From Chitinophagaceae bacterium (GTDB lineage Bacteria; Bacteroidota; Bacteroidia; Chitinophagales; Chitinophagaceae), in NCBI GenBank assembly GCA_017853575.1, contig JAFMJI010000002.1, positions 186,001-250,000 on the forward strand: a DNA stretch of 64,000 nt, given 5' to 3'. The position numbers were made by a program, and so were the translations under genes. This document shows positions 40,600 through 49,900 of the stretch, piece after piece; position 1 is the first letter of the stretch, and every line of letters begins with the position of its first letter. Under the pieces are notes generated by a model, which had not been told where the DNA came from, did no database searches, and was given only the letters and a program-made list of their open reading frames with translations.

Positions 40600-43500
40600 A
40601 TGAAACAGATCTATGTGCTGTTGGCATCTCTATTTTTTGCTACAGCAATTTTTGCACAGAAATCCAAAAACACAATTGTCAATCCACCCAAACCATCAAT
40701 ATATGATCCAAGTTTGCTGGGAAATGTAAAGTACAGGCTGCTCGGACCTTTCAGAGGTGGTAGAAGTGGTGCAGTAACAGGAAGTTACAAAGCAAAAAAC
40801 ACCTTCTACTTCGGTGCAACCGGAGGTGGTGTTTGGAAAACAACCGACGGGGGTAGCAATTGGAAAAATATTACCGATAAATTTTTCGGCGGTACCATTG
40901 GTGCTGTGGAAGTTGCCCCATCTAATGAAAATATCATCTATGTTGGCGAAGGTGAAAATACCATGCGCGGAAACGTTGCTGAAGGTTTGGATGGCATGTG
41001 GAAGTCAGAAGATGGAGGTAAAACTTGGAAAAACATAGGGCTAAAAGATACCAGACATATTACCAATATTGTAATCCATCCCAATGATCCAAATACAGTT
41101 TGGGCAGGTGTAATGGGACATTTATTTGGTCCTAGTAATGAAAGAGGTATTTATAAAACAACCGACGGTGGTAAAACCTGGAAAAAAGTTTTATATGTAA
41201 ACGAACAAACCGGTTGTGCAGATTTGATCATGGAACCAGGAAATCCTTCTGTATTGTATGCGGGAACCTGGAGACTGATCCGCACACCTTATAGTTTGGA
41301 GAGTGGTGGAGATGGATCTGGATTATGGAAGAGTACAGATGGGGGAGAAACTTGGAACAACATCAGCAGTTCAAAAGGACTTCCTAAAGGTGTATGGGGA
41401 ATTGTGAGTGTAGCAGTTGCTCCGTCTAACGTTGATAAAGTATATGCAATCGTTGAAAATGAAAAGGGTGGTTTGTTTGTAAGCAATGATGGTGGCCAAA
41501 CATGGAATCTTCAAAGCAGTGATAACAACATCCGTCAACGTGCCTGGTATTATTCAAAAATATTCGTTGATCCAAAAAATGAAAATTTAATCTATTGCCC
41601 CAATGTAAACTTCCTAAAGAGCAGGGATGGTGGAAAAACATTCCAAACACTCAGAACACCACATGGAGATCACCATGATCTTTGGATTGATCCAGAAGAT
41701 GGGAAACGCATGATTGTTGCAGATGATGGAGGTGCTCAAATTAGTTTTGATGAAGGAAACAATTGGAGTACATACATGAACCAGCCTACATCTCAGATCT
41801 ATCGTGTAAGCACTGATAATTCTTTCCCATATCGTGTATTAGGAGCTCAACAGGACAATTCCACCATAAGAATCAAGTCTGCAACATATGGTTCTTACAT
41901 TACTGAACAGGATTGGGATGTGACTGCAGGTGCTGAGAGCGGTTATGTTGTTGCTGATCCTTTGAATCCTGATGTTGTATATGGCGGAAATTATGGAGGG
42001 TATCTTTCCCGACTCGATCATCGAACCGGTGAAAATAGAAACGTTTCTGTATGGCCCGACAACCCTATGGGGGCAGGAGCAGATGTACAAAAGTTTAGGT
42101 TTCAATGGAACTTCCCAACATTTTTCTCTCCACACAATCCAAAGAGATTGTATTGTGCAGGAAATGCTTTGTTTGTAACAGAAAATGAAGGTGCTACTTG
42201 GAAGCAAATTTCTCCAGACCTGACAACAAATGACAAAACAAAGCAAGCTTCAAGTGGTGGTCCAATTACACAGGACAACACCTCAGTAGAATATTATTGT
42301 ACGATTTTCACTGCAGCAGAGAGCTGGGTTGAAAAAGATTTATTATGGACAGGAAGTGATGATGGTCTTATTTATGTAAGTAAAGATGGCGGTGGAAATT
42401 GGAGCAATGTTACACCGAAGGATTGTCCAAAATGGATGATGTGGAATACTATTGAGGTAGATCCTTTCAAGAAAGGCGCAGCATATATTGTAGGCACCAG
42501 ATATAAGTTGGATGATTTTACTCCATACATATATAAAACAGAAGACTATGGTCAAACTTGGAAGTTGATTACATCTGGAATTGCTTCTAACCATTTTACA
42601 AGAGTTGTAAGAGCCGATCACAAAAGATCAGGTTTGTTGTATGCCGGAACAGAATATGGAATGTATATCAGTTATAATGATGGGGCAAGTTGGCAATCGT
42701 TTCAATTGAATCTTCCAATGGTCCCTATCACAGATCTTACCATCAAAAACAATGATCTGATTGTTGCAACACAGGGCAGGGCATTCTGGGTGATTGATGA
42801 CTTGACGCAGATTCAACAAATGGACCCAGCAATAAAATCAAAGTCATTGCATGTTTACACTGCGAATCCTGCATTTAGAATTCCACCAGTTGTAAGCAGA
42901 TGGGGTGGTTCAGTGAGCGCTCCAGCAAATGTTGGAATGAACCCTGCAAAAGGTGCGGTCATTAACTTCTATGCTGCGAATGTTACAGATAGCAGTACAG
43001 CAAGTGTCGCTGTATATGATTCAAAAGGAAAGTTGATCAGCAGAACAACAACTCAATCAAAAACCAATCCATTGAAATTATCTAAAGGCAATAATCAGTT
43101 TGTTTGGGATATGCAATATCCTGCAACGGATAAAATAGATGATTTGATCTTATGGACTGGCGCCCCAGGAACTATCACTGCTATTCCTGGTAATTATAAG
43201 GCAGTTGTAAGAGTAGATAAAGATTCTTTAGAGGTGCCATTTACCTTGTTGGCAGATCCAAATTACAAATGCTCTCAATCAGATTATGAGGCTCAGTTTG
43301 ATTTCTTGCTAAAGGTTCAAGGTAAGTTTAATGAGACAATGAAGGCAATCAAAGATATCAGACAGGCACGTTCACAAATGCAGGACTTTGTTTCTAAACA
43401 AGGTTCGGGATGTCCTAAAGAGTTGAAGCAGCTTTCTGAAGATCTTTCCAAACAACTTACTGGAATTGAAGAAAAGCTTCATCAAACAAAGGCAAAGAGT

Positions 43501-43734
43501 GGACAAGATGTATTGAACTTCCCAATCAGGCTGGATGATAAATTGGGTGGAGTATTTGATATGGCAGCAAGTGGCAACATGGCCCCAAGCAAAGGAGCAT
43601 TGGAAGTATATGCTGAACTATCCGCACAGGTTGATGAGCAGATCACAAAGTTAAAGGGCGTACTATCAAATGGATTGAGTTCTTTTAATAAAATGATAAC
43701 TGAGAAGGGGTTGCCTGTAATCGTAGTGAAATAA
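40600..43734 (+). CDS. Secreted VPS10/sortilin-like BNR-repeat glycosidase-type protein
   Basis: Signal peptide MKQIYVLLASLFFATAIFAQ; many BNR/Asp-box motifs (STDGGETWNN, SEDGGKTWKN, SNDGGQTWNL, SKDGGGNWSN). Confidence 0.9.
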   Translation: MKQIYVLLASLFFATAIFAQKSKNTIVNPPKPSIYDPSLLGNVKYRLLGPFRGGRSGAVTGSYKAKNTFYFGATGGGVWKTTDGGSNWKNITDKFFGGTIGAVEVAPSNENIIYVGEGENTMRGNVAEGLDGMWKSEDGGKTWKNIGLKDTRHITNIVIHPNDPNTVWAGVMGHLFGPSNERGIYKTTDGGKTWKKVLYVNEQTGCADLIMEPGNPSVLYAGTWRLIRTPYSLESGGDGSGLWKSTDGGETWNNISSSKGLPKGVWGIVSVAVAPSNVDKVYAIVENEKGGLFVSNDGGQTWNLQSSDNNIRQRAWYYSKIFVDPKNENLIYCPNVNFLKSRDGGKTFQTLRTPHGDHHDLWIDPEDGKRMIVADDGGAQISFDEGNNWSTYMNQPTSQIYRVSTDNSFPYRVLGAQQDNSTIRIKSATYGSYITEQDWDVTAGAESGYVVADPLNPDVVYGGNYGGYLSRLDHRTGENRNVSVWPDNPMGAGADVQKFRFQWNFPTFFSPHNPKRLYCAGNALFVTENEGATWKQISPDLTTNDKTKQASSGGPITQDNTSVEYYCTIFTAAESWVEKDLLWTGSDDGLIYVSKDGGGNWSNVTPKDCPKWMMWNTIEVDPFKKGAAYIVGTRYKLDDFTPYIYKTEDYGQTWKLITSGIASNHFTRVVRADHKRSGLLYAGTEYGMYISYNDGASWQSFQLNLPMVPITDLTIKNNDLIVATQGRAFWVIDDLTQIQQMDPAIKSKSLHVYTANPAFRIPPVVSRWGGSVSAPANVGMNPAKGAVINFYAANVTDSSTASVAVYDSKGKLISRTTTQSKTNPLKLSKGNNQFVWDMQYPATDKIDDLILWTGAPGTITAIPGNYKAVVRVDKDSLEVPFTLLADPNYKCSQSDYEAQFDFLLKVQGKFNETMKAIKDIRQARSQMQDFVSKQGSGCPKELKQLSEDLSKQLTGIEEKLHQTKAKSGQDVLNFPIRLDDKLGGVFDMAASGNMAPSKGALEVYAELSAQVDEQITKLKGVLSNGLSSFNKMITEKGLPVIVVK

Positions 43735-43748
43735 TTTTAGATAATCTA

Positions 43749-43792
43749 TTATAACAAAAGGGAGTTCACATGTGAACTCCCTTTTGTTATAA
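43749..43792. terminator. 44-bp perfect palindrome; bidirectional intrinsic terminator between convergent genes
   Basis: TTATAACAAAAGGGAGTTCACATGTGAACTCCCTTTTGTTATAA, a perfect self-complement with A/T-rich outer arms. Confidence 0.9.
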
Positions 43793-43817
43793 CTTTAAAT
43801 TAAATTTTTTTAGATTT

Positions 43818-45218
43818 TTACTTCACAACAGATCTAACACCTGTTGTTGCTCCTCCATTTAAAGTGATGTCATGTGGTTTGTTAGATTTCCAAGCACCTC
43901 TTGTAAAATCAGGAACATCAACGGATGAAGATCTGTTCTTAAGCGATGCTTCGCTCAGAGGACCAACTGCGCTCCATGATGCTGCATCATACACATCCTG
44001 ATCCAATGGAAGTCCATTTCTTAAACAATCAATCAACCTCCAGTCCATGATAAAGTCCATACCTCCATGTCCGCCTACATTTTTTGCAATCTCACCAATA
44101 TGCTTCACAATGGGTAATGTATATTTTTCTTGTGCTGCTTTTAATTCTTCAGGTTTCATCCATCCATGTCCCAATGCAATACGCTCTGGGCCGGGCCATT
44201 TTTGCGCTGCACCTTTTGTTCCACTCACCAGGTGAATTCTTGAATAAGGTCTTATGGTTGAAACATCGTGTTGAACCATCAGTGTTTTTCCTTGATTGGA
44301 TTTGATTACAGTGGTATTCATATTACCTCTGTAATTCTTATTGGCATAAGGCTTGAAGAAATCATCTTTGGATGCAAGTTCATTGGCCATGGCCGCCATG
44401 GTAAAATCGTTTGAGCTCATGCTGACAAGGTAATCAAACTTATCTCCGCGGTTGATGTTCATACATTGTGCAATGGGTCCCAATCCATGGGTTGGATAAA
44501 GATTTCCATTTCTGGTCATGTTTTCTTTCAGCCTCCACATATCAGCATAACCATCTTTATCAAACAAATAATCTTTGGTTAGGTCATGAATATAGGCGCC
44601 TTCCGCATGAACTAAATTTCCAAACAATCCATTTCTTGCCATGTTGAGTGTAAGCAGTTCAAAGAAGTCATAACAACAGTTTTCCAACATCATCATATGC
44701 TTCTTTGTTTTCTCTGATGTTTCTACCAGCTCCCAGCACTCATCTATGGTTTTTGCTGCAGGAACTTCTGAAGCAGCATGCTTGCCATGTTTCATTGCAT
44801 AAACTGAAATGGGTGTATGCAAATGCCAAGGAGTCGTTACATAAACAAGATCTATATCATTTGATTCACACAGTGCCTTCCAACCTTCTTCACCAGAATA
44901 TGCTTTTGCCTGCGGAAGTCCTTTTTTGGTTAAAATGCTTTGTGCTTTATCAACCCTGTCAGCATATTTATCACAGAGTGCTTTCACTTCAACTCCTTCA
45001 ATATAACTAAGTCGATCAACGGCACCCGGACCTCTTTGACCAAGTCCAACGATTCCAACTCTTACAGTTGAAAGTTTAGGTGCAGCAAAACCGCACATGT
45101 TGAAAGTTTTCGGCCCTTTGGGTTCTGTATATTTTTTTGCTTCAACTTGCACGGAAGTGGCAAGAGCGCCCGTTCCAAGAGCAATGTTTCTAATGAAGGA
45201 TCTTCTGTTGCTTGACAT
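43818..45218 (-). CDS. Gfo/Idh/MocA family oxidoreductase with Tat-like signal (GH109-type)
   Basis: MSSNRRSFIRNIALGTGALA; VRVGIVGLGQRGPGAVDRLSYIEGVEVKALCD; YVTTPWHLHTPISVYAMKHGKHAASEVPAAKTIDECW. Confidence 0.92.
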   Translation of the reverse strand: MSSNRRSFIRNIALGTGALATSVQVEAKKYTEPKGPKTFNMCGFAAPKLSTVRVGIVGLGQRGPGAVDRLSYIEGVEVKALCDKYADRVDKAQSILTKKGLPQAKAYSGEEGWKALCESNDIDLVYVTTPWHLHTPISVYAMKHGKHAASEVPAAKTIDECWELVETSEKTKKHMMMLENCCYDFFELLTLNMARNGLFGNLVHAEGAYIHDLTKDYLFDKDGYADMWRLKENMTRNGNLYPTHGLGPIAQCMNINRGDKFDYLVSMSSNDFTMAAMANELASKDDFFKPYANKNYRGNMNTTVIKSNQGKTLMVQHDVSTIRPYSRIHLVSGTKGAAQKWPGPERIALGHGWMKPEELKAAQEKYTLPIVKHIGEIAKNVGGHGGMDFIMDWRLIDCLRNGLPLDQDVYDAASWSAVGPLSEASLKNRSSSVDVPDFTRGAWKSNKPHDITLNGGATTGVRSVVK

Positions 45219-45310
45219 ATCGTTGATTTAGTTATGAAGATAATGAACTTAATCTAATTGTGAAAGCAGTAGTTATCTTAATGATTCATCTGCTTTTCTT
45301 ATCTTGAATC

Positions 45311-46564
45311 ATGCTTTATCGTTTTGCTTGGGTTTTAATGTGGATCACTTTCAAAATATATTTTCGAAGGATCGATGTTATTGGTTTGGAAAAACTAGAA
45401 AAAGATAAACCATATATTTTAGTTGCCAATCATCCTGCATCTTTTTTGGATGCTATGGTATTAGCAGTTTTTCTAAAACGGGATCTTCATTTTTATGTTC
45501 GCGGTGATATTTTTAAACACCCTTTGGCATTTAAATTCCTGACTTGGCTTCACATGATTCCTATCTTTAGCAGGGAACATGGAATGGAAAATGTAGGAAG
45601 AAATTATAATACGTTTGAAAGGGGGAAAAAATTACTGCAACAAGGAAAATTACTCTTGATTTTTCCGGAGGGGTTCAGTCGATTATCCAAGAGCATTGAA
45701 CCTATGAAAAAGGGGCCTGCGAGGGTTGCTCTTCAAACAGCATTTGACGATGGTGGTTTAAATCATTTATCTATTCAATCAGTTGCACTTAATTATTCTT
45801 ATCATGGAGTACAATCTGACTTATTGATTCGTTTAGGTGAATCTTTACCCCTTGTTCACTATGCTGGAATATATACAGAATCACCTGCAAAGGCAATCAG
45901 CATGCTCACAAGTGACTTAACTCCATTTTTTGAACGAAATATTATTCACATTCAAGATGGAAACAAAACATTGGTTGCAGAAGAAATTATGCGAATGGAA
46001 TTCAATGATTGTATGGGTGAACCTTCAACATTTTTTGAACAAGCCCGTTTAAGATGTGAAAAGTTGGATACAAAAGTCGATCAAGCATATGACCAATATG
46101 TGGAGGTTCTTAATCAATATAAAAAACTGTTACATGTTCATGGATTGGTAGACAGAAGCTTTTCCAACAATAATCCACCACATATCATGGGTCTACTCAA
46201 TTTGCTGTTAACGATTGAATTTTATTTATTCGCAAAAGTATTCTGGTTGTTTCCTGGAAAACTTGTAAAATGGATAGCTGATAAAACTGTTACAAGGATT
46301 GATTTTTATACCAGCGTATATTCAGGCGTGTTGGCATTCACCTGTTTAATCTGGTGGTTGGGGTGGATGATCTTTGTTTTTCAAACTGATTTGATGCTTT
46401 TGAAGGTATCAATTACTTTCTCACCATTCTTTGCTTATATCGCTATGCAATGGGAACATGATTTTGCAGATTTGAAATCAGATTTGAAATTGAAAAATTT
46501 GAAATCAACTGCTCCCTCTTTGGTTAAACAGTTGGAAGAAATGAGGAGTTTTTTACTTTCTTAA
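45311..46564 (+). CDS. 1-acyl-sn-glycerol-3-phosphate acyltransferase-like (PlsC family) membrane protein
   Basis: [13 protein letters not shown] acyltransferase box, [26 protein letters not shown]-terminal TM segments. Confidence 0.88.
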   Translation: MLYRFAWVLMWITFKIYFRRIDVIGLEKLEKDKPYILVANHPASFLDAMVLAVFLKRDLHFYVRGDIFKHPLAFKFLTWLHMIPIFSREHGMENVGRNYNTFERGKKLLQQGKLLLIFPEGFSRLSKSIEPMKKGPARVALQTAFDDGGLNHLSIQSVALNYSYHGVQSDLLIRLGESLPLVHYAGIYTESPAKAISMLTSDLTPFFERNIIHIQDGNKTLVAEEIMRMEFNDCMGEPSTFFEQARLRCEKLDTKVDQAYDQYVEVLNQYKKLLHVHGLVDRSFSNNNPPHIMGLLNLLLTIEFYLFAKVFWLFPGKLVKWIADKTVTRIDFYTSVYSGVLAFTCLIWWLGWMIFVFQTDLMLLKVSITFSPFFAYIAMQWEHDFADLKSDLKLKNLKSTAPSLVKQLEEMRSFLLS

Positions 46565-47241
46565 TCTTTATTAAGTAGATCAGGTCTTTTTTCCTGTGTT
46601 CTTGCAAGTGACTGCTCATGTCTCCATTCTGAAATCTTTTTGTGATCACCGCTAAGTAATACTGGCGGAACTTTCCAGCCCCTGAAGTCTTCTGGACGCG
46701 TATAAACTGGTGGTGCAAGCAGGTTGTCCTGAAATGAATCAAACAATGCGGATGTTTCGTCATTCAAAACGCCTGGGATCAATCTGCCCACTGCATCTAC
46801 AATAACTGCGGCAGCCAACTCACCTCCGCTCAAAACGTAGTCACCGATTGAAATTTCTTTTGTAATAAAATGATCTCTAACCCGTTGGTCAATCCCTTTG
46901 TAATGTCCACAAATAAATAGAATAGAATTTTTAAGTGATAATGTATTTGCAATGCCTTGATGAAACTTTTCGCCATCGGGAGTGAGATAAATAATCTCAT
47001 CGAATTTGTGTTCTGCATTGAGTTCTTCAATGGCATTAATCAATGGTTCACACATCATTACCATACCAGCACCACCTCCAAATTGGTAATCGTCGACCAT
47101 GCCATATTCATTCACCGCCCATTTTCGAAGCTGATGAACTGTTACTTGAAGCAAGCCTTTCTCTGCAGCCCTTTTCATGATGGAGTGTGAAAAAGGACTT
47201 TCAAGCAATTCTGGTACAACGCTGATGATGTGAATCTTCAT
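46561..47241 (-). CDS. trmD: tRNA (guanine37-N1)-methyltransferase
   Basis: [75 protein letters not shown]. Confidence 0.96.
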   Translation of the reverse strand: MKIHIISVVPELLESPFSHSIMKRAAEKGLLQVTVHQLRKWAVNEYGMVDDYQFGGGAGMVMMCEPLINAIEELNAEHKFDEIIYLTPDGEKFHQGIANTLSLKNSILFICGHYKGIDQRVRDHFITKEISIGDYVLSGGELAAAVIVDAVGRLIPGVLNDETSALFDSFQDNLLAPPVYTRPEDFRGWKVPPVLLSGDHKKISEWRHEQSLARTQEKRPDLLNKD

Positions 47242-47257
47242 GAACGTAAAGGTACAT

Positions 47258-47644
47258 TCAATTATTTTCTGTGAAGTCGTCTAAATCTCTTCTTTCTTTT
47301 TTGGTAGGTCTTCCGATTTTGGAAAGTCTTTTCCCTGAATAAAAACTTGCTGATTGAAATGCAATTCTTTCAGTTTCCTCCGGTGGTGTCAGGTCTTCAT
47401 AGAAATTTATAGCCTCTTTGTATTGAACCCTTTTTGGAAGAAGTGAAGTCACTTTTATAGTCCACCTCTTTTCTTCAGTTTTAACTTCATAGATGTCACT
47501 CACTTTAACAGTCCTTGATGCTTTTACAGCCTCACCATTCAATTTAACTCTTCCTTTATCACAAGCTACGGCTGCAGCTGATCTCGTTTTGAACAAGCGA
47601 ATTGCCCAAAGATATTTGTCCAACCGAAGTTTTTCGTTTTCCAT
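47258..47644 (-). CDS. S4-domain RNA-binding protein (Hsp15-like)
   Basis: [51 protein letters not shown]. Confidence 0.88.
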   Translation of the reverse strand: MENEKLRLDKYLWAIRLFKTRSAAAVACDKGRVKLNGEAVKASRTVKVSDIYEVKTEEKRWTIKVTSLLPKRVQYKEAINFYEDLTPPEETERIAFQSASFYSGKRLSKIGRPTKKERRDLDDFTENN

Positions 47645-47645
47645 T

Positions 47646-49007
47646 CTATTTGCTCAATTCTGCAAAATATGCATGAAAATAGGGGATGGTTTCAATGCCT
47701 TTGTAATAATTGGCGATATCATATTTTTCATTGGGAGAATGAAGATTGTCGCTGTCCAGGCCAAAGCCCATAAAGACAATTTTAACTCCAAGTTCCTTTT
47801 CAAAAAGAGAACAAATAGGAATGCTTCCTCCCTCTCTTACCGGGATGGGTTCTTTGCCAAATGTTTTTTCAATTGCCTTTGATGCTGCCTGATATGCAAT
47901 AGAGTCCAGTGGTGTTAAATATGGTTCACCCCCATGATGTTCAGTTGCTTTTACAGTTACACCAGCAGGTGCAATTTTTTGAAAATGATTTAAGAGGAGA
48001 GAAGTAATTTTTTTTGAAGATTGATTAGGAACCAATCGTGCAGATATTTTTGCAGTTGCTTTTGATGGCAGTACTGTCTTTGAGCCTTCGCCTGTATAGC
48101 CACCCCAGATACCGTTTACTTCGAGTGTTGGTCGAATTCCGGTTCTTTCTTTGGTAGTATATCCTTTTTCTCCATACAAAGCATTTATGCCTAAATCTTC
48201 CTTGTACTCTTTTTCATCCAATGGCGCTTTTGCAAGCATGGCCCTCTCTGCTGGAGTTGCCTCCAATACATCATCATAAAATCCAGGTATGGTGATATGA
48301 TTGTTTTCATCATGGCAGGATGCTATCATCTTCGCCAATACAGTCGCAGGATTTGCAACTGCTCCACCATAGACTCCACTGTGAAGATCTCTGTTGGGAC
48401 CCGTTACTTCAACCTCGATATAGCTGAGTCCACGCATTCCAGATGCGATAGAAGGATTTTCCAAACTGATCATTGCAGTGTCACTGATGAGAATGACATC
48501 AGCCGCCAGTAATTTTTTATGCTCTGTAACAAAAGTTGCAAGATTGGGTGATCCTATTTCTTCTTCCCCCTCAATGCAATATTTAATATTTGTTTTCAGT
48601 GCATCATTCTTATTCATCAATTCTAATGCTTTTACATGCATGAAGAATTGACCCTTGTCATCACAAGCACCTCTAGCAAAAATTTTTCCATCTCTAATAG
48701 CAGGTTCAAATGGTTTGGTTTCCCACAATTCGAGTGGATCGGCAGGTTGAACATCGTAATGTCCGTATACCAATACAGTTGGTAATTTGGGATCCACCAT
48801 TTTCTCGCCATATACAATAGGATGTCCCTTGGTTTCGAAAATTTCAACACGATCCGCTCCTGCATTTAGTAAACTCTCCTTAACTGCCTCTGCACAGTTA
48901 ACCATATCCTTCTTATAATTGCTGTCTGCACTGATGGATGGGATGCGCAACAACTGCATGAGTTCATCCAAAAATCTTTCTTTGTTTTTCTCTAAATATG
49001 CTTTCAT
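47646..49007 (-). CDS. M20 family dipeptidase
   Basis: LVYGHYDVQPADPLELWETKPFEPAIRDGKIFARGACDDKGQ, EGEEEIGSPNL, GGSIPI, SPNEKYDIANYYKGIE. Confidence 0.93.
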   Translation of the reverse strand: MKAYLEKNKERFLDELMQLLRIPSISADSNYKKDMVNCAEAVKESLLNAGADRVEIFETKGHPIVYGEKMVDPKLPTVLVYGHYDVQPADPLELWETKPFEPAIRDGKIFARGACDDKGQFFMHVKALELMNKNDALKTNIKYCIEGEEEIGSPNLATFVTEHKKLLAADVILISDTAMISLENPSIASGMRGLSYIEVEVTGPNRDLHSGVYGGAVANPATVLAKMIASCHDENNHITIPGFYDDVLEATPAERAMLAKAPLDEKEYKEDLGINALYGEKGYTTKERTGIRPTLEVNGIWGGYTGEGSKTVLPSKATAKISARLVPNQSSKKITSLLLNHFQKIAPAGVTVKATEHHGGEPYLTPLDSIAYQAASKAIEKTFGKEPIPVREGGSIPICSLFEKELGVKIVFMGFGLDSDNLHSPNEKYDIANYYKGIETIPYFHAYFAELSK

Positions 49008-49021
49008 TTTTACTTCATTTA

Positions 49022-49038
49022 TGTGTATTTAATACACA
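49022..49038. repeat. 17-bp inverted repeat upstream of the M20 dipeptidase
   Basis: TGTGTATT-t-AATACACA, 14 nt upstream of the start codon. Confidence 0.7.
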
Positions 49039-49047
49039 ATAGATTCT

Positions 49048-49072
49048 TTAAATTTTTTATTAAAAAATTTAA
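49048..49072. repeat. 25-bp AT-rich inverted repeat upstream of the M20 dipeptidase
   Basis: TTAAATTTTTTA-t-TAAAAAATTTAA, 12-bp arms. Confidence 0.7.
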
Positions 49073-49119
49073 TTAAGTGAAAAACCTGACTATATTTGAT
49101 CCACGATTGCGTGTCATAT

Positions 49120-49166
49120 TCAGCCTTTGTACATCTGTATCAGATGCCACAAAGGCTGATTTTTTT
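49120..49166 (+). terminator. Long stem-loop with plus-strand T7 tract between SOD and M20 genes
   Basis: TCAGCCTTTGT ... CATCTG-tat-CAGATG ... ACAAAGGCTGA followed by TTTTTTT (49160-49166). Confidence 0.7.
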
Positions 49167-49890
49167 ACGACAACTTTGTCAAACGATCTTCAACGAATTT
49201 CCAGTTAACTAAATTGAACCAATTGTTCACGTATTCTGCCCTGCGGTTTTGGTATTTCAAATAATAAGCATGTTCCCATACATCCAATCCAAGTAGAGGC
49301 ATTCCTTTGATGGTTGAAACATCCATGAGTGGGTTGTCTTGGTTTGGTGTAGAGCCAATCTGCAACAATTTGTTTTCATCCACATACAACCATGCCCATC
49401 CACTACCGAATCTGGTCATGGCAGCTTCAGATAATTTTGTTTTAAAATTTTCAAAGCTATTGAAACTGCTGAGTATGGACTGTTTCAATACCCCATCATG
49501 CAATACGGATGTGCCAGGTTGCATAGACTTCCAAAAGAGTTCGTGATTAAAATGTCCTCCACCGTTGTTGCGGAGCTTCGCGCTATACTTTGAAACTGAT
49601 TTCAAGGCATCTTCCAAAGAGAGATTGGCTCCTTTGAATTCTGCAATTGCAGCATCGTTTAGGTTTTTGGTATATGCTGAAGCGTGTTTTGTATAGTGTA
49701 TCTCCATTGTCATTGCATCAATATGCGGTTCCAGGGCATTAAACGCATATGGGAGAGGTGTTTGCGAAAATGGAGTAGTTTGTAAAAAATTTGCTTGAAC
49801 GGAATCAGGTATCAAAGAGGCTGTTCCAACTGCCATGCCTGCACCAATGGATTGTTTGATGAATTTTCTTCTTGGATGTTGTGTTGACAT
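49165..49890 (-). CDS. Fe/Mn superoxide dismutase with Tat-type signal sequence
   Basis: MSTQHPRRKFIKQSIGAGMAVGTASLI signal; LPYAFNALEPHIDAMTMEIHYTKHASAYTKNLN, GGHFNHELFWKSM, GSGWAWLY, GLDVWEHAYYLKYQNRRAEYVNNWFNLVNW. Confidence 0.94.
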   Translation of the reverse strand: MSTQHPRRKFIKQSIGAGMAVGTASLIPDSVQANFLQTTPFSQTPLPYAFNALEPHIDAMTMEIHYTKHASAYTKNLNDAAIAEFKGANLSLEDALKSVSKYSAKLRNNGGGHFNHELFWKSMQPGTSVLHDGVLKQSILSSFNSFENFKTKLSEAAMTRFGSGWAWLYVDENKLLQIGSTPNQDNPLMDVSTIKGMPLLGLDVWEHAYYLKYQNRRAEYVNNWFNLVNWKFVEDRLTKLS

Positions 49891-49900
49891 ATAGATGAGT

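Noticed and set aside
40800-42700. Repeated DGGxTW-type coding repeats, considered as a tandem-repeat element
   Set aside because: Explained by BNR/Asp-box repeats of the VPS10-like protein.
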